Below, in pieces: positions 1-10,477 of a DNA stretch of 64,000 nt; positions within the stretch are counted from its first letter, which is position 1, and every line of letters begins with the position of its first letter. The notes under the pieces were generated by a model. The model had not been told where the DNA came from. It saw only the letters and a program-made list of their open reading frames with translations, and searched no databases. Source of the DNA: Sphaerospermopsis torques-reginae ITEP-024. GTDB taxonomy: Bacteria > Cyanobacteriota > Cyanobacteriia > Cyanobacteriales > Nostocaceae. Location of the stretch: the NCBI RefSeq assembly GCF_019598945.1, contig NZ_CP080598.1:310001-374000 (forward strand). The letters are read 5' to 3'. A program made the position numbers and the translations under genes.

Positions 1-3000
1 TGCAAATGCTGTCTTTAATTCTGGTGATACCATGCCACTCTCCCAGGGACCCCAGTTAATAGCAACTACATGACAATGAGGGTAATTCTGTTTGATAATA
101 TGGGCTGATTTGTTGAGGATTTCGTTAGCAAGTGCATAATCTGATTGTCCCACATTTCCATAAAAACCAACTACTGAAGAAAATAAGATTAAATATTGCA
201 GTTGGCTTGGTGGTACACAATGCAGCAGGTTTTCTAAACCTTGAACTTTGGCAGTGTAAACTGTTTCAAAGTCTTGAATTGTTTTTTTCTCAATTCGTTT
301 ATCAGCTAAGTTACCAGCACCGTGAATAATTCCAGTTATCGCCCCTAACCTTTCAATTACAGGTGCAAGTTTTTCTGTTAATAAATTTCTATCAGTGATA
401 TCTACACTCAAATATTCAGCTTTTCCTCCTGCTTTTTCAATGGCTTTTAATGTATTTTGAATTTTTCTTTGAGAGGAAATCAATTGATATTTTCTTTGCA
501 CCATGATGGGGGTTGGTTTTTCTCCTTTGGCGAGAAAATCCTCCATAATTTGCTGTTTTAATTCCGCTTCATTTTCATAACCCTCTGCCCAAACTGGTTC
601 TGGTTCTGTACTGGAACGACCTAAAAGAATGAATTTACATTGAGATTCTTGGGCTAATTTAATCACACATTGGGCAGTGATTCCTTTTGCGCCACCACTA
701 ACTAAAAATACTTGATCTTTGGTAATGGGTAATTGATGATTAGTAATGGTTAATGGGGTAGGTTCTGCAACTAAAGTAAATCTACCTTTGTTGTTATATC
801 CTACTTCTGTAACTAATAAATTTGGATCTTGCAATTCTGCAAGGATGTATTTTACCGATGTTTCTGCATTTAAATCAGGACTTAAATCCAGGGAACGACA
901 AAATACTGTTTCCCATTCTTGATTTAAACTTTTAGTCAGTCCAAATAGTCCCGCACTAATAGGACTAAAATTATTGGTTTTTCCTAATCCAAATTCCCCA
1001 TCTAACCGCGCAATGCTTAAAAAACAACTACGTCCTTTTGTTGCTGCTTGATTGAGTGATTCTTTGAGATATTTGGCGATTAAAAAGACATGACGGAGAA
1101 TGGTTTTTTCTGTTTCCGAACTATCACTGAATACAGAGTGTAGATGAATGAAAGAACCTACAAGACCAAACTTATTAGAAATATCGGTTAACTGTTGCTC
1201 TAAACTTTCTTCTTGCCAATCATTTAATTTTATCTGATTAATTCCTACAGGTAAATCTGATTGCGTAGAGGGAAAGCTTAAAACTACAATTTTACAACCT
1301 CTACCTGTTAAAATCCTAGCTAATTTTTCGGTCGTTGGTGAACCATCATCAGTGATTAAAACAATGTGATTTTCAGGAATGGTGAAATCTAAACTATCAG
1401 GTTGGGGTAGTGGTTTTAATTTTGCTGGACTGCGAAGAATTTTGTGATGAAATTCCCGTTCTTTGACATCCTGTTTTTCTTGCGTCAACAACTGGGTTAA
1501 ACCCTCAGCTTGATGTTGCATATACTCGGCAATTTCTCCCAGTGTCCGCAGTTGTCCTAATTCTTCTGGATTCGGTTTGGGTAAGTCGGGATAAAGTTCT
1601 AGCAGTCCTCCTAAAATTTCTACTCTTTTGATGGAATCAATTCCTAAATCTGCTTCAATATCCATTGAGAGTTCTAACATTTCTACAGGATAACCTGTTT
1701 TATCACTAACAATGTTGAGCAGAATCTTACTCAAATCTGTGGGGATTTTTATTTGTTGATTTTCAGATTTAACTAATACATCTTCGTTGGAATAAATGAC
1801 AATTGCAGCATTAGTTTGTGTATCACTCAGATTGGTTGAATATGCCAAAAATTGTGGTTCATGTTCAACAGTTTTATGAGGAACTTCTACAAACATTTGT
1901 GCGGGTAATTTTTGAGTTTCTTTTGTTTCTGAATTCTCTACTTTTTGTTCTATTTTTTGATTTAGCAACTCTGGAACTAGAGTTTTTATATACTCGGCAA
2001 TTTCTCCCAGTGTCCGCAATTGTCCTAATTCTTCTGGGTTGGGTTTGGGTAAGTCGGGATAAAGTTCTAAAAGTCCTCCTAAAATTTCTACTCTTTTGAT
2101 GGAATCAATTCCTAAATCTGCCTCAATATCCATTGATAAATCCAACATTTCTACAGGATAACCTGTTTTATCACTGACGATATTGAGTAAAGTTTGGCTA
2201 AGATTGGAGGTATCAATATTAATTGAATTTTTGGAGATGACGGTGATGGTATTTGAATTTTCTGCTAACGTCTTCTCTGGTTGAGGAGGGGAAATAAACC
2301 TCTCCCCTAACCCCTCTCCTACAAGGGGAGGAGAAATATTAAAATCATTTTCGTTAATTAAGGTTTTTCCGTTTTCTTGTGCTTTTAGGAGATGTTTAGG
2401 AAGAGGTTGAGAAGGAGATTGGGGTTGATTTATATCATCAGTAATCTGCAAAAAATCATAATGTTGTTGCAGTAATTGAAAGTAATTATTGGCGTAGTCT
2501 TGCTGATAGTTCAAATATTTTTCATGTATGCGGATAGTTTCAGCTTGATGATCATGCAGCCGCATCATGCTACGTTCGCAACTAGAAATTGCTAGTTGTT
2601 GTGTTTGCGCTTGATGTTCATTTACTTCATCATTTGCTAACAACGAATATTGTTGTTGCATTAATTCGTAAAATGTCTTTGTGTACTCTGTTTGATTTTG
2701 CAAAGATTGTTCATGGGCGTGTGTAATATCACTTTGTTGGCGAGTAAATTCTGCTAATGATTGTTCTAATCTGTCAATAACTCGGTCGTAATTAGGAAGT
2801 TGAATTTCTACTTTTTCAACTTTTTCTAATTTGCCATTACTACCATTATTCACAGTCTGAGCATTACTGCTTTTTTCTACTAACACTTCCTGATTTTGAG
2901 GGACGGTAATTTTGTTATCCGCAACTGGTTGTGGTTGTGGGTGATGTTCATTAACTTTTGCTGTTTCCGCTTTGATAACATGACCATTTTCTAAGGCTTT

Positions 3001-5988
3001 AGCAAATGCTTTTTGTGCTTTGTCGGTAATATTTGTACTATTCAAACGCACATTCAAAATTTTCTTTTGATCCTTTTTATTAACTTCGGGTATTTTAGTT
3101 TCAATTTGGTAGGGATCTAGATTTTGCAAAGGTACACCAGCAACTCGCAACTGTATTATTGCTTCTCTTAATAGCAAATCGCTATTTTTGTGATAATTCC
3201 CATTTAAAGCTACAGCTATATGGGGTTTTTCTCCCAAAATTTCTTTCACTAAGTTGGTGAGAACATTTTTTGGTCCAAACTCAATAAAGCAATAACCACC
3301 AGCGGCATATATATTCTCAATTTCTTGTTGAAATAACACCTGATTTAACAAATGTTGTTGGAGAATTTTTTGCATTGCTGCGGGTTCATTTGGGTACAAT
3401 TCTCCTGTGACATTAGTATAAACTGGAATCTGCGCTTGATTAAAAGTTACCTTTTCAATTGCTTGGGCAAAAGGTTTCTGGGCATGGGCTACTAATGGTG
3501 TATGAAAAGCAGCGGAAACTCCTAATAAAAATGTTGAAAATCCTTTTTCTTGCAAAACATTTTGCACTTTGCTAATTTCTGCTTTCTTCCCAGCTAATAC
3601 TACTTGATTTTGAGAATTACAATTAGCAATAGCAACTTGAGGAAAGTCTTTAATTAATTCCGTTACCTGACTGACATTACCTTTAACTGCCAACATTCCC
3701 CCGGCATCAATTTCTGTGGGTGTGGCCATTGCTTGTCCTCTAGCTTTGACCAAGAAAAAATAATCTTCTTCACTTAAAACACCCCCCGCCCACAAAGCTG
3801 TTAATTCTCCAAAACTATGACCGGCAACAAAATTTGCTTTCAAACCTGCTTGTTGTAATATCTTGTACAACCCTGCACTAAAAGCGCCAATTGCTGGTTG
3901 TGCATATTCGGTTTTTTGCAGTGTTTCTAGTTGCTTTTGTTTATGTTCTGCATCAAAAACTGGTGGTGGAAATACAACTTCAGATAAAGAGTTTAACCCA
4001 TCTTTGCAAAACAAATTATCTATCTGATTATAGGTTTGACGTAAGTTAGGAAAGTTAATGACTAATTCCCGTCCCATTTCCAAATATTGCGAACCTTGTC
4101 CAGAGAATAAAGCTACTATTTTTCCTGTAGTTTCTATTCCTTTTTGTCGGTAATAAATTCCTTTTGGGTGTTCCCAAGATTCAGATTGCGGTTTATTTTT
4201 TAGTAAGTCAATAATGACTGGTAAAAATTCCGTTGCTTGTGTCAAAGATGCTGCTACAAATCCGACTCTGGGATAATTGATGGGAATTTCTAATTTTTCA
4301 GATTCTGTAATTAGTTGTTGATAATGTTGTTCTTTATTTTCTGATTGTAGTTGTCGTTGGATATTCTCACAGCGAGATAATAATTCTGCGGTTGTGGGTG
4401 CAAATAATAAAATTGATTTTGCAGAATTGTGTAAACGATACGAGTGATCATGTTCATTGGTGTATTCCTCTAAAACAACATGATAATTTGTGCCTCCAAA
4501 ACCAAATGCACTTACTCCGGCGCGTCTGGGTTGGTTACTAATCCAAGGTCTAGTTTCTGTGTTTAAATAAAATGGTGAATTTTCAATATTCAGTTTTGGA
4601 TGTGGTTGAGTAACGTTAATTGTGGGTGGTAATACTTTATGATGCAATGCTAACGCTGTTTTAATTAAACTTGCAGCACCAGCGGCGGCTTTGGTGTGTC
4701 CAATTTGGGATTTAACTGTTCCCAAAGCAATATATTGTTTTTTAGGATTGTTGTCACTAAAAACTTCAGTTATGGATGTAAATTCTGTGGGATCTCCTAC
4801 CATTGTTCCTGTGCCATGTGCTTCAATTAAACCCACAGTTTCTGGTGAAAAACCGGCATTTTCATAAGCACGACGGAGGGCTTTTACTTGTCCTTGGGAA
4901 TGGGGGGCGTAAATGCTTTTATATTTGCCATCGCTGGAACTGCCAATACCTTTAATTACTGCATAGATGCGATCGCCATCTCTCACTGCATCATCCAGGC
5001 GTTTAAGTACCAACATTCCCACGCCTTCACCTAACATCATGCCATCAGATTCTGCATCAAATGGTTTAACTTTTTCTCCCGGAGAAACCGCAGGAGTTTT
5101 ACTAAAACACAGATAGGCAAAAATCGAATTATCAGTATCAACTCCGCCGGTTATCATCATGTCGGCGCGATTTTCAACTAATTCGCTAATTGCCATTTTT
5201 AATGCACCTAAAGAACTAGCGCAAGCAGCATCAACTACACAATTCATACCGCCTAAATCTAGTCGGTTGGCAATACGTCCAGAAATCACATTAGCTAACA
5301 TTCCGGGGAAGGCGTTTTCTTCCCATTGCACATAAGCACTTTTAATTTTCTCAATTACTTTTTGGGTATCTTCATCCGATAAACCGCTGTTTTTCAAAAC
5401 TTTTTCCCACACTGGATATTGCAATCTTGAACCTAAAGGTACTGCTAATTGTCTACCAATTGCTACACCTAATATTACCCCAGTGCGTTCGCGGTTAAAT
5501 TCTCTAGATTCACTATAACCAGCATCTTCCATTGCTGCTTTCGCAACTACCAAACCTAATAATTGAGAAATATCTGTCACCTCTAAAATATTTGGTGGTA
5601 AACCAAATTCCATCGGATTAAAATCAATATCTGGGATAAATCCACCCCGTTTACAGTAAGTTTTATCCGGTGTTTTGGGATCAGGATCATAGTAATCATC
5701 TATATTCCACCGAGAAGGAGGAACATCAGTAATACAATCTACTTTTTGAATAATTTTCTCCCAATATTCCTGTAAATTTTTTGATTGGGGAAATATCGAA
5801 GCCATGCCAATAATTGCTATGTTAGTTTGTTGCAATTGGCTATTAATTTTACTGTCTAAATTGGTGTGTTCTGTTTTGTGATCGCGCATATTTTTCTTCA
5901 CCTTAATAAGCTTGAGCAAAGCCTTTTCACAATTACTAACTTCATCTTGCAATTGTGCTAACGCAGCTTCAAATTTGGCAGCAGCCAT
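1..5988 (-). CDS. HglE/PfaA-like type I polyketide synthase, 3' end outside window
   Basis: Iterative-type polyketide/fatty acid synthase, probably making the long acyl chain of an envelope glycolipid. At least 1996 codons are visible and the frame is still open at base 1. Domain order: ketosynthase with active Cys in DAACASS (about residue 250), HGTGT (about 386) and GHTKAAAG (about 427); acyltransferase with GQGSQ (about 631) and GHSFGE (about 720); a low-complexity linker with charged and Gln-rich stretches; two ACPs with LGIDSIK (about 1290 and 1450); then a ketoreductase with GGAKGI (about 1755) and a Ser/Tyr/Asn set in VGQSDYALAN (about 1945). KS-AT-ACP-ACP-KR is the order of HglE and PfaA proteins. 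The start is the ATG at 5988, with only a weak ribosome site. It is divergent from devBCA. I cannot tell which hgl paralog it is. Confidence 0.9.
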   Translation of the reverse strand, partial: MAAAKFEAALAQLQDEVSNCEKALLKLIKVKKNMRDHKTEHTNLDSKINSQLQQTNIAIIGMASIFPQSKNLQEYWEKIIQKVDCITDVPPSRWNIDDYYDPDPKTPDKTYCKRGGFIPDIDFNPMEFGLPPNILEVTDISQLLGLVVAKAAMEDAGYSESREFNRERTGVILGVAIGRQLAVPLGSRLQYPVWEKVLKNSGLSDEDTQKVIEKIKSAYVQWEENAFPGMLANVISGRIANRLDLGGMNCVVDAACASSLGALKMAISELVENRADMMITGGVDTDNSIFAYLCFSKTPAVSPGEKVKPFDAESDGMMLGEGVGMLVLKRLDDAVRDGDRIYAVIKGIGSSSDGKYKSIYAPHSQGQVKALRRAYENAGFSPETVGLIEAHGTGTMVGDPTEFTSITEVFSDNNPKKQYIALGTVKSQIGHTKAAAGAASLIKTALALHHKVLPPTINVTQPHPKLNIENSPFYLNTETRPWISNQPRRAGVSAFGFGGTNYHVVLEEYTNEHDHSYRLHNSAKSILLFAPTTAELLSRCENIQRQLQSENKEQHYQQLITESEKLEIPINYPRVGFVAASLTQATEFLPVIIDLLKNKPQSESWEHPKGIYYRQKGIETTGKIVALFSGQGSQYLEMGRELVINFPNLRQTYNQIDNLFCKDGLNSLSEVVFPPPVFDAEHKQKQLETLQKTEYAQPAIGAFSAGLYKILQQAGLKANFVAGHSFGELTALWAGGVLSEEDYFFLVKARGQAMATPTEIDAGGMLAVKGNVSQVTELIKDFPQVAIANCNSQNQVVLAGKKAEISKVQNVLQEKGFSTFLLGVSAAFHTPLVAHAQKPFAQAIEKVTFNQAQIPVYTNVTGELYPNEPAAMQKILQQHLLNQVLFQQEIENIYAAGGYCFIEFGPKNVLTNLVKEILGEKPHIAVALNGNYHKNSDLLLREAIIQLRVAGVPLQNLDPYQIETKIPEVNKKDQKKILNVRLNSTNITDKAQKAFAKALENGHVIKAETAKVNEHHPQPQPVADNKITVPQNQEVLVEKSSNAQTVNNGSNGKLEKVEKVEIQLPNYDRVIDRLEQSLAEFTRQQSDITHAHEQSLQNQTEYTKTFYELMQQQYSLLANDEVNEHQAQTQQLAISSCERSMMRLHDHQAETIRIHEKYLNYQQDYANNYFQLLQQHYDFLQITDDINQPQSPSQPLPKHLLKAQENGKTLINENDFNISPPLVGEGLGERFISPPQPEKTLAENSNTITVISKNSINIDTSNLSQTLLNIVSDKTGYPVEMLDLSMDIEADLGIDSIKRVEILGGLLELYPDLPKPNPEELGQLRTLGEIAEYIKTLVPELLNQKIEQKVENSETKETQKLPAQMFVEVPHKTVEHEPQFLAYSTNLSDTQTNAAIVIYSNEDVLVKSENQQIKIPTDLSKILLNIVSDKTGYPVEMLELSMDIEADLGIDSIKRVEILGGLLELYPDLPKPNPEELGQLRTLGEIAEYMQHQAEGLTQLLTQEKQDVKEREFHHKILRSPAKLKPLPQPDSLDFTIPENHIVLITDDGSPTTEKLARILTGRGCKIVVLSFPSTQSDLPVGINQIKLNDWQEESLEQQLTDISNKFGLVGSFIHLHSVFSDSSETEKTILRHVFLIAKYLKESLNQAATKGRSCFLSIARLDGEFGLGKTNNFSPISAGLFGLTKSLNQEWETVFCRSLDLSPDLNAETSVKYILAELQDPNLLVTEVGYNNKGRFTLVAEPTPLTITNHQLPITKDQVFLVSGGAKGITAQCVIKLAQESQCKFILLGRSSTEPEPVWAEGYENEAELKQQIMEDFLAKGEKPTPIMVQRKYQLISSQRKIQNTLKAIEKAGGKAEYLSVDITDRNLLTEKLAPVIERLGAITGIIHGAGNLADKRIEKKTIQDFETVYTAKVQGLENLLHCVPPSQLQYLILFSSVVGFYGNVGQSDYALANEILNKSAHIIKQNYPHCHVVAINWGPWESGMVSPELKTAFA

Positions 5989-6994
5989 GACAATATCTTT
6001 GTTTATTGTGCGATTGACTTTTTTTGAGAAAGTTGTTATTTAAATTTGGTAAAATGCTTTGATCGGCGGCTCAAGCAAGGATAGTTTCATAGAAAAAACT
6101 TAATCCTCTTCCCTGTAACTTCAAATTGCCGCTAACTTATCTTGATATTAGACTGGTGACAAATCTTTTACAACTTATATGCAACTTAGATGCAACTAAA
6201 TCAAGTTGGATGAAATCTAAGTTTGCTTGAGCTTGAGATATATTAATTCGTGAGCTTTTTGCTTATCCAATTACTATCAAATTTAGCTGATGATTTTTAT
6301 TTGATTACAAAAGTTGCATATAAATTGCATATCTTTGAAGGTAGGGAATAGGGAATAGAAAGAACAAAAAAAGCTCAGGTACAAACAAGGATATTTATTC
6401 AACTAGTTATTCACTGATGGAAGTATTTTTACAAGTTTGTGAATTTTGCATCTATCCCAAAGCAGATTTTTTATCTTATTTAAATAAGATTTAACTAATA
6501 TTTAAATTACTAACATATTTAATAATTGATGAAGCTATATCTTATAAGAAAAGAAAAATATCTGTAATTTTAATAACTACCGACTATATCTAAAGTATGA
6601 GAATAATCATTTTTGTGGATCAAAAAGCGTTTAAATTAGGTATTTAAGTATCAAATGCAAATAAACTATATTGATGAATTTTCAATCTGTCAAGCTACGT
6701 GCAAATTTTCTTGAATAAATTTGTTGCATAGGACTTGAAATTGATCATTAATCAGTTTATTGTGTGTGATTGAATGATGTAAATGTAAATCCATGCTGTT
6801 CGTTTAACGTAGTGGGTAGATCCAGAATTTAGGTTGAGTGAATATATAAATTCACTTTATTAATTCATCAATCTATCCACTCTTAACCACCCAGTATTGC
6901 AGTAAAAATTCATGCAATTTAACCAGATTGTGTGTAGATTGTGTGTAAATTTCTGCAACATGGTAATTACAAGAAACTATAAGGGCTTGCTGGC
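5989..6994. promoter_or_regulatory. 1-kb AT-rich divergent intergenic region
   Basis: This gap separates the minus-strand PKS from the plus-strand small gene and devBCA, so it must hold both promoters. It is very AT-rich and has no convincing reading frame. Short direct repeats are visible: two copies of attgtgtgta near 6929 and 6940, and several ttgcat/atgcaa words near 6170-6190, 6310-6330 and 6650-6670. I could not assign a specific regulator site. Confidence 0.4.
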
Positions 6995-7318
6995 ATGAGA
7001 CTATCTGAATTAGATCCACTCATACCGCTAAATGAGTTGAGAGAAGAACTGCTGAAATTACCAAAAGGCTACTCTTTTTATGAAGATGAATTGGTAGAAT
7101 TTCTATCACGACGTAGATGGCCAGAGAGCGATCGCCGAATTGATAGAACAACTTTTTGGCGGTGGCGCAATGACAACGGAATTGAACATCAAAAAGTATT
7201 CAGCCGCTTGGATATCCTCAAATTGTGCCAAATTTGTGATCATTATCGCGTGGATGGAACTCGCAGTGAATACTTGGCAATTATGAAAAAGAAAAAAGAA
7301 GTGATGCTCAACAAATAA
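6995..7318 (+). CDS. small basic protein upstream of devBCA, possible HTH
   Basis: 107 residues, not recognised. It is rich in Arg, Lys and Glu, with a central stretch (about residues 47-60, DRTTFWRWRNDNGI) that could be the recognition part of a helix-turn-helix, followed by a predicted helix ending in two Cys (LKLCQIC). No signal peptide or membrane segment is seen. An aaggg about 11 bases upstream of the ATG could be the ribosome site. It sits between the divergent PKS and devB and reads toward devB. A role as local regulator of the glycolipid genes is inference from position and the possible DNA-binding helix only. Confidence 0.65.
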   Translation: MRLSELDPLIPLNELREELLKLPKGYSFYEDELVEFLSRRRWPESDRRIDRTTFWRWRNDNGIEHQKVFSRLDILKLCQICDHYRVDGTRSEYLAIMKKKKEVMLNK

Positions 7319-7746
7319 CCATGCACTTTGCAGGTGCAGCAAATACTAAATAGCTCTGCTCACAGCCGATACAGCTAAGGAATTGATGGATATATATCCA
7401 TCTTCCTAGCTCTATCTTTACCAAATTTATCAAATATTAATAACCACAAAAAACATAAGAATTTAGGATTTAGGAGTCAGGAGTCAGGAGTCATAATGTT
7501 TGATCAATCGGTTGACTATCAAAAATTAATTATTAGCGTAACCGTTAAAAAGCTGACTGCTGACATCTGAATGCTGAGGTTAAGTTGCACCAACATTATC
7601 AGGGAATGCTATCAAGTGTACTGCTCTATCTCTTGGATTGATTTTATTGATCGAGATAGCAGCTTCTATTAACCCCATGAGGGGAAAAACAACGTGCTAA
7701 TTGCCAATTGAAACACATAATTAAAGGCATAATTAAAGGCATAATT
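7319..7746. repeat. intergenic region with ggagtca heptamer repeats
   Basis: The stretch before devB carries tandem ggagtca heptamers (7472-7492) and a segment aagctgactgctgac near 7550 that recurs at about 9088 in the devB-devC gap. Both belong to dispersed repeats seen across the window. A 12-base direct repeat (ataattaaaggc, about 7718-7741) lies directly before the chosen devB start and contains its ribosome site. No gene is seen here. Confidence 0.6.
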
Positions 7747-8946
7747 ATGGTACACAAAGAAAAGCAGTCATTCGCAAACCCTGTAAATTGGTTGTCAATA
7801 ACTTTGGCAATGACTACAGTTGTAGCTACTGGCGTAGTATATTTTTACAGTCTTTCACGTTTTAATTCCAAATCTAAATCAAACGAACCAATTCCTATCA
7901 GCAGTCCTAGTCCAATAGTGACTGCTGTTGCTGCTTTAGGACGTTTAGAACCTCAAGGAGAAATTATTCGTTTGTCTGCTCCAGGTACACAATTGGGGGG
8001 TGTAAGAGTAGCCAAACTTTTGGTAAAAAAAGGTGATAAAGTTCGTGAAGGAAAAGTATTAGCAATTCTTGATAGTTACGCTCCTAATCTAGCAGCTTTA
8101 GAAAAAGCTAAACGACAGGTACAAGTTGCCGAAGCTAATCTTAAAAGAGTAGAAGCTGGAGCAAAAAAAGGTGATATTTATGCCCAAAAAGCAACAATTG
8201 CTCGTTTAGAAGCTGAGTTAAGAGGTGAAACTTCTGCACAAAAAGCAACAATTGCTCGTTTAGAAGCTGAATTAAATAATGCAGAAACAGAAAATCAAAG
8301 ATATCAAAAACTATATCAAGATGGTGCTATTTCTGCTTCTGATGCTGATACTAAACGCTTACGCAGGGATACTGTACAACAACAATTAAATGAAGCCAAA
8401 GCTGCCTTAAATCGAACTGTAGCAACGTTGCAAAAACAGTTAAATGAATCCCAAGCTAGACTTGATAGTATTGCCGAAGTTCGTCCTACCGATGTGCAAG
8501 CAGCGAAAGCAGATGTTGAAATTGCCAAAGCATCAGTGAAACAAGCTCAAGCTGAACTAGATTTAAGTTCTATCCGTTCACCAATAGATGGACAAGTGTT
8601 AAAAATTAATGCTTGGCCAGGAGAAATAATTGGTAGTAATGGCATTGCTGAATTAGGTAACACTCAACAAATGTATGTAGTCGCAGAAGTCTACGAAACT
8701 GATATTAAAAAAGTGCGTTTAGGTCAGTCCGTAGAAATTACTGCTGATGCTTTTACAGGAAAAATTCAAGGCACAGTTACAGATATTGGTTTGCAAGTTA
8801 GTAAACAAAATATCTTTAATAATAATCCCGGTGCTGATACCGACAACAAAATAGTTGATGTCAAAATTCGCATTAATGACCCAAAAGACAACCAAAAAGT
8901 TGCAGCTTTAACTAACTTACAGGTTGAGGTAATGATCAAAATATAA
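7747..8946 (+). CDS. devB: DevB-type membrane fusion protein (HlyD family)
   Basis: Periplasmic adaptor of a DevBCA exporter. In heterocystous cyanobacteria such exporters work with TolC to move glycolipids to the outer envelope. Of 399 residues, about 14-33 form one N-terminal membrane anchor. Then come a barrel-sandwich (lipoyl-like) half with GRLEPQGE and GVRVAKLLVKKGDKV, a long coiled-coil hairpin (about 110-250) containing a repeated KATIARLEAEL segment, and the second half with SIRSPIDGQVLKI and TDIKKVRLGQSVEI. A TTG 39 bases upstream would add 13 residues from a DNA repeat. I chose the ATG at 7747 because aaagg lies just before it. First gene of devB-devC-devA. Confidence 0.88.
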   Translation: MVHKEKQSFANPVNWLSITLAMTTVVATGVVYFYSLSRFNSKSKSNEPIPISSPSPIVTAVAALGRLEPQGEIIRLSAPGTQLGGVRVAKLLVKKGDKVREGKVLAILDSYAPNLAALEKAKRQVQVAEANLKRVEAGAKKGDIYAQKATIARLEAELRGETSAQKATIARLEAELNNAETENQRYQKLYQDGAISASDADTKRLRRDTVQQQLNEAKAALNRTVATLQKQLNESQARLDSIAEVRPTDVQAAKADVEIAKASVKQAQAELDLSSIRSPIDGQVLKINAWPGEIIGSNGIAELGNTQQMYVVAEVYETDIKKVRLGQSVEITADAFTGKIQGTVTDIGLQVSKQNIFNNNPGADTDNKIVDVKIRINDPKDNQKVAALTNLQVEVMIKI

Positions 8947-8965
8947 GCTAATAATTCAGGAGTCG

Positions 8966-9059
8966 TAGGGGCGAAGCATTCGGAAAATAACCTGTGATAA
9001 AAATTGATAATTGTTCGCCCGAATGCTGATGCTTCCAGCACGCTTCGCGAACGCCCGTA
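8966..9059. repeat. imperfect inverted repeat in devB-devC gap
   Basis: The arms are taggggcgaagcattcgg (8966-8983) and its reverse complement, broken by about 15 extra bases (ccgaatgc, then gcttcgcgaacgccc, about 9019-9055). The element is flanked by ggagtc words. It looks like a dispersed palindromic repeat inserted in the operon gap, and might attenuate transcription into devC. Confidence 0.5.
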
Positions 9060-9154
9060 CAGGAGTCAGAATCTTTAACAATTAAAAAGCTGACTGCTGA
9101 TTGCTGAATGCTGACATTTAATCATTCTAATTGATACTTTCAGAGGTTTTAAAT

Positions 9155-10327
9155 ATGATTTTGAATATACCTCTAGCTTGGCTACAATTAGCTAAACAAA
9201 GAGTTCGCTTTTTTGTAGCTTTAGCTGGAATTGCTTTTGTTGCTGTTTTGATGTTTATGCAAATCGGTTTTCAAGACGCTTTGTATGCTAGTGCTACACA
9301 ATTGCATAAAAATCTGCAAGGAGACTTATTTTTAATTAGCGCCCAATATAGGTCTTTAACATCTAATCAAAGTTTTCCCCGCAGTCGTTTATATCAAACT
9401 TTAGGTTTTGCAGATGTGTCAGCAGTCGATCCTTTATATGTACAGTTTGCTAAGTTCAAAAATCCCATTAATGGGCGTAAGTATCCTATCTATGTATTAG
9501 GATTTGATCCAGTAAAATCAATCTTTAAATTACCAGAAATACAAGATGATTTTAAGTCACTGCAAATACCTGATCAAGTATTTTTTGACCGTGCTTCACG
9601 TCCAGAATTTGGACCCATTGCTGAATATCATCAGCAAAATAAACCTGTGACTATGGAAATATTTAGTTATACAGGTTTAGTAGGTTACAGAGTTAAAGTT
9701 AGTGGTTTATTTAGTCTCGGTCCTTCCTTTGGAGTTGATGGTAATTTAATTGTTGGTTCTTCTACCTTTATGCGAATATTTGCTGGGCGAGATGCGGATG
9801 ACATAGACATAGGTTTAATTCACCTCCAACCTGGTGCTGATTCCAAAAAAGTTTTGACAAATTTATCAGCTAAGTTACCCAAAGATGTTATCGTTATGAC
9901 TCGTAAAGAATTTATTGAATTTGAAAAAAGTTATTGGACTTTAAGAACACCGATTGGATTTGTATTTAACTTAATGGTGATCATGGGTTTTGTGGTTGGA
10001 GTAATTGTTGTTTATCAAATTCTTTATAGTAATATATCTACCCATTTCGTTGAATTTGCTACTCTTAAAGCAATGGGTTTTAAAAATAAATATCTCTTAC
10101 GGGTGGTTTTTCAACAGGCTTTAATTTTAGCAGCTTTGGGTTATATTCCCGGTTTTGCTATATCCTTGGGACTTTATGATCTTGCCAAAAATGCAACTCA
10201 GTTACCGATGACTATGGATATGAACAAAGCATTAATAGTGTTAATTTCTGCTATTGTCATGTGTTTAACTTCAGGATTTTTCTCTACTAATAAATTACGC
10301 AAATTAGATCCAGCAGAAATTTTCTAA
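9155..10327 (+). CDS. devC: DevC-type ABC permease (FtsX/MacB-like)
   Basis: Inner-membrane permease of the DevBCA exporter. 390 residues with the family layout: one membrane helix near the N-terminus (about 17-36, after a basic KQRVRFF), a large extracytoplasmic domain (about 37-255), then three helices around 260-285, 315-340 and 352-375. It ends with the usual LRKLDPAEIF. A TTG at 9131 is possible, but the ATG at 9155 has a gagg ribosome site at proper distance and matches the family start (MILNIPLAWLQL). It lies about 210 bases after devB and 150 before devA, and both gaps contain repeats. Confidence 0.88.
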   Translation: MILNIPLAWLQLAKQRVRFFVALAGIAFVAVLMFMQIGFQDALYASATQLHKNLQGDLFLISAQYRSLTSNQSFPRSRLYQTLGFADVSAVDPLYVQFAKFKNPINGRKYPIYVLGFDPVKSIFKLPEIQDDFKSLQIPDQVFFDRASRPEFGPIAEYHQQNKPVTMEIFSYTGLVGYRVKVSGLFSLGPSFGVDGNLIVGSSTFMRIFAGRDADDIDIGLIHLQPGADSKKVLTNLSAKLPKDVIVMTRKEFIEFEKSYWTLRTPIGFVFNLMVIMGFVVGVIVVYQILYSNISTHFVEFATLKAMGFKNKYLLRVVFQQALILAALGYIPGFAISLGLYDLAKNATQLPMTMDMNKALIVLISAIVMCLTSGFFSTNKLRKLDPAEIF

Positions 10328-10477
10328 TTAATATTTCAGGAGTCAGAATGCTGGTGAAACCAGGAATAGAAAGAAAGCTTTCAGAGCTTATGATAATTAT
10401 CTAGTTAGACTGGAAAATATGTTCTTTTTCGCTAGTCTGGATTCTGAAGAGTTACTTTTATCAACCCATATAATATT

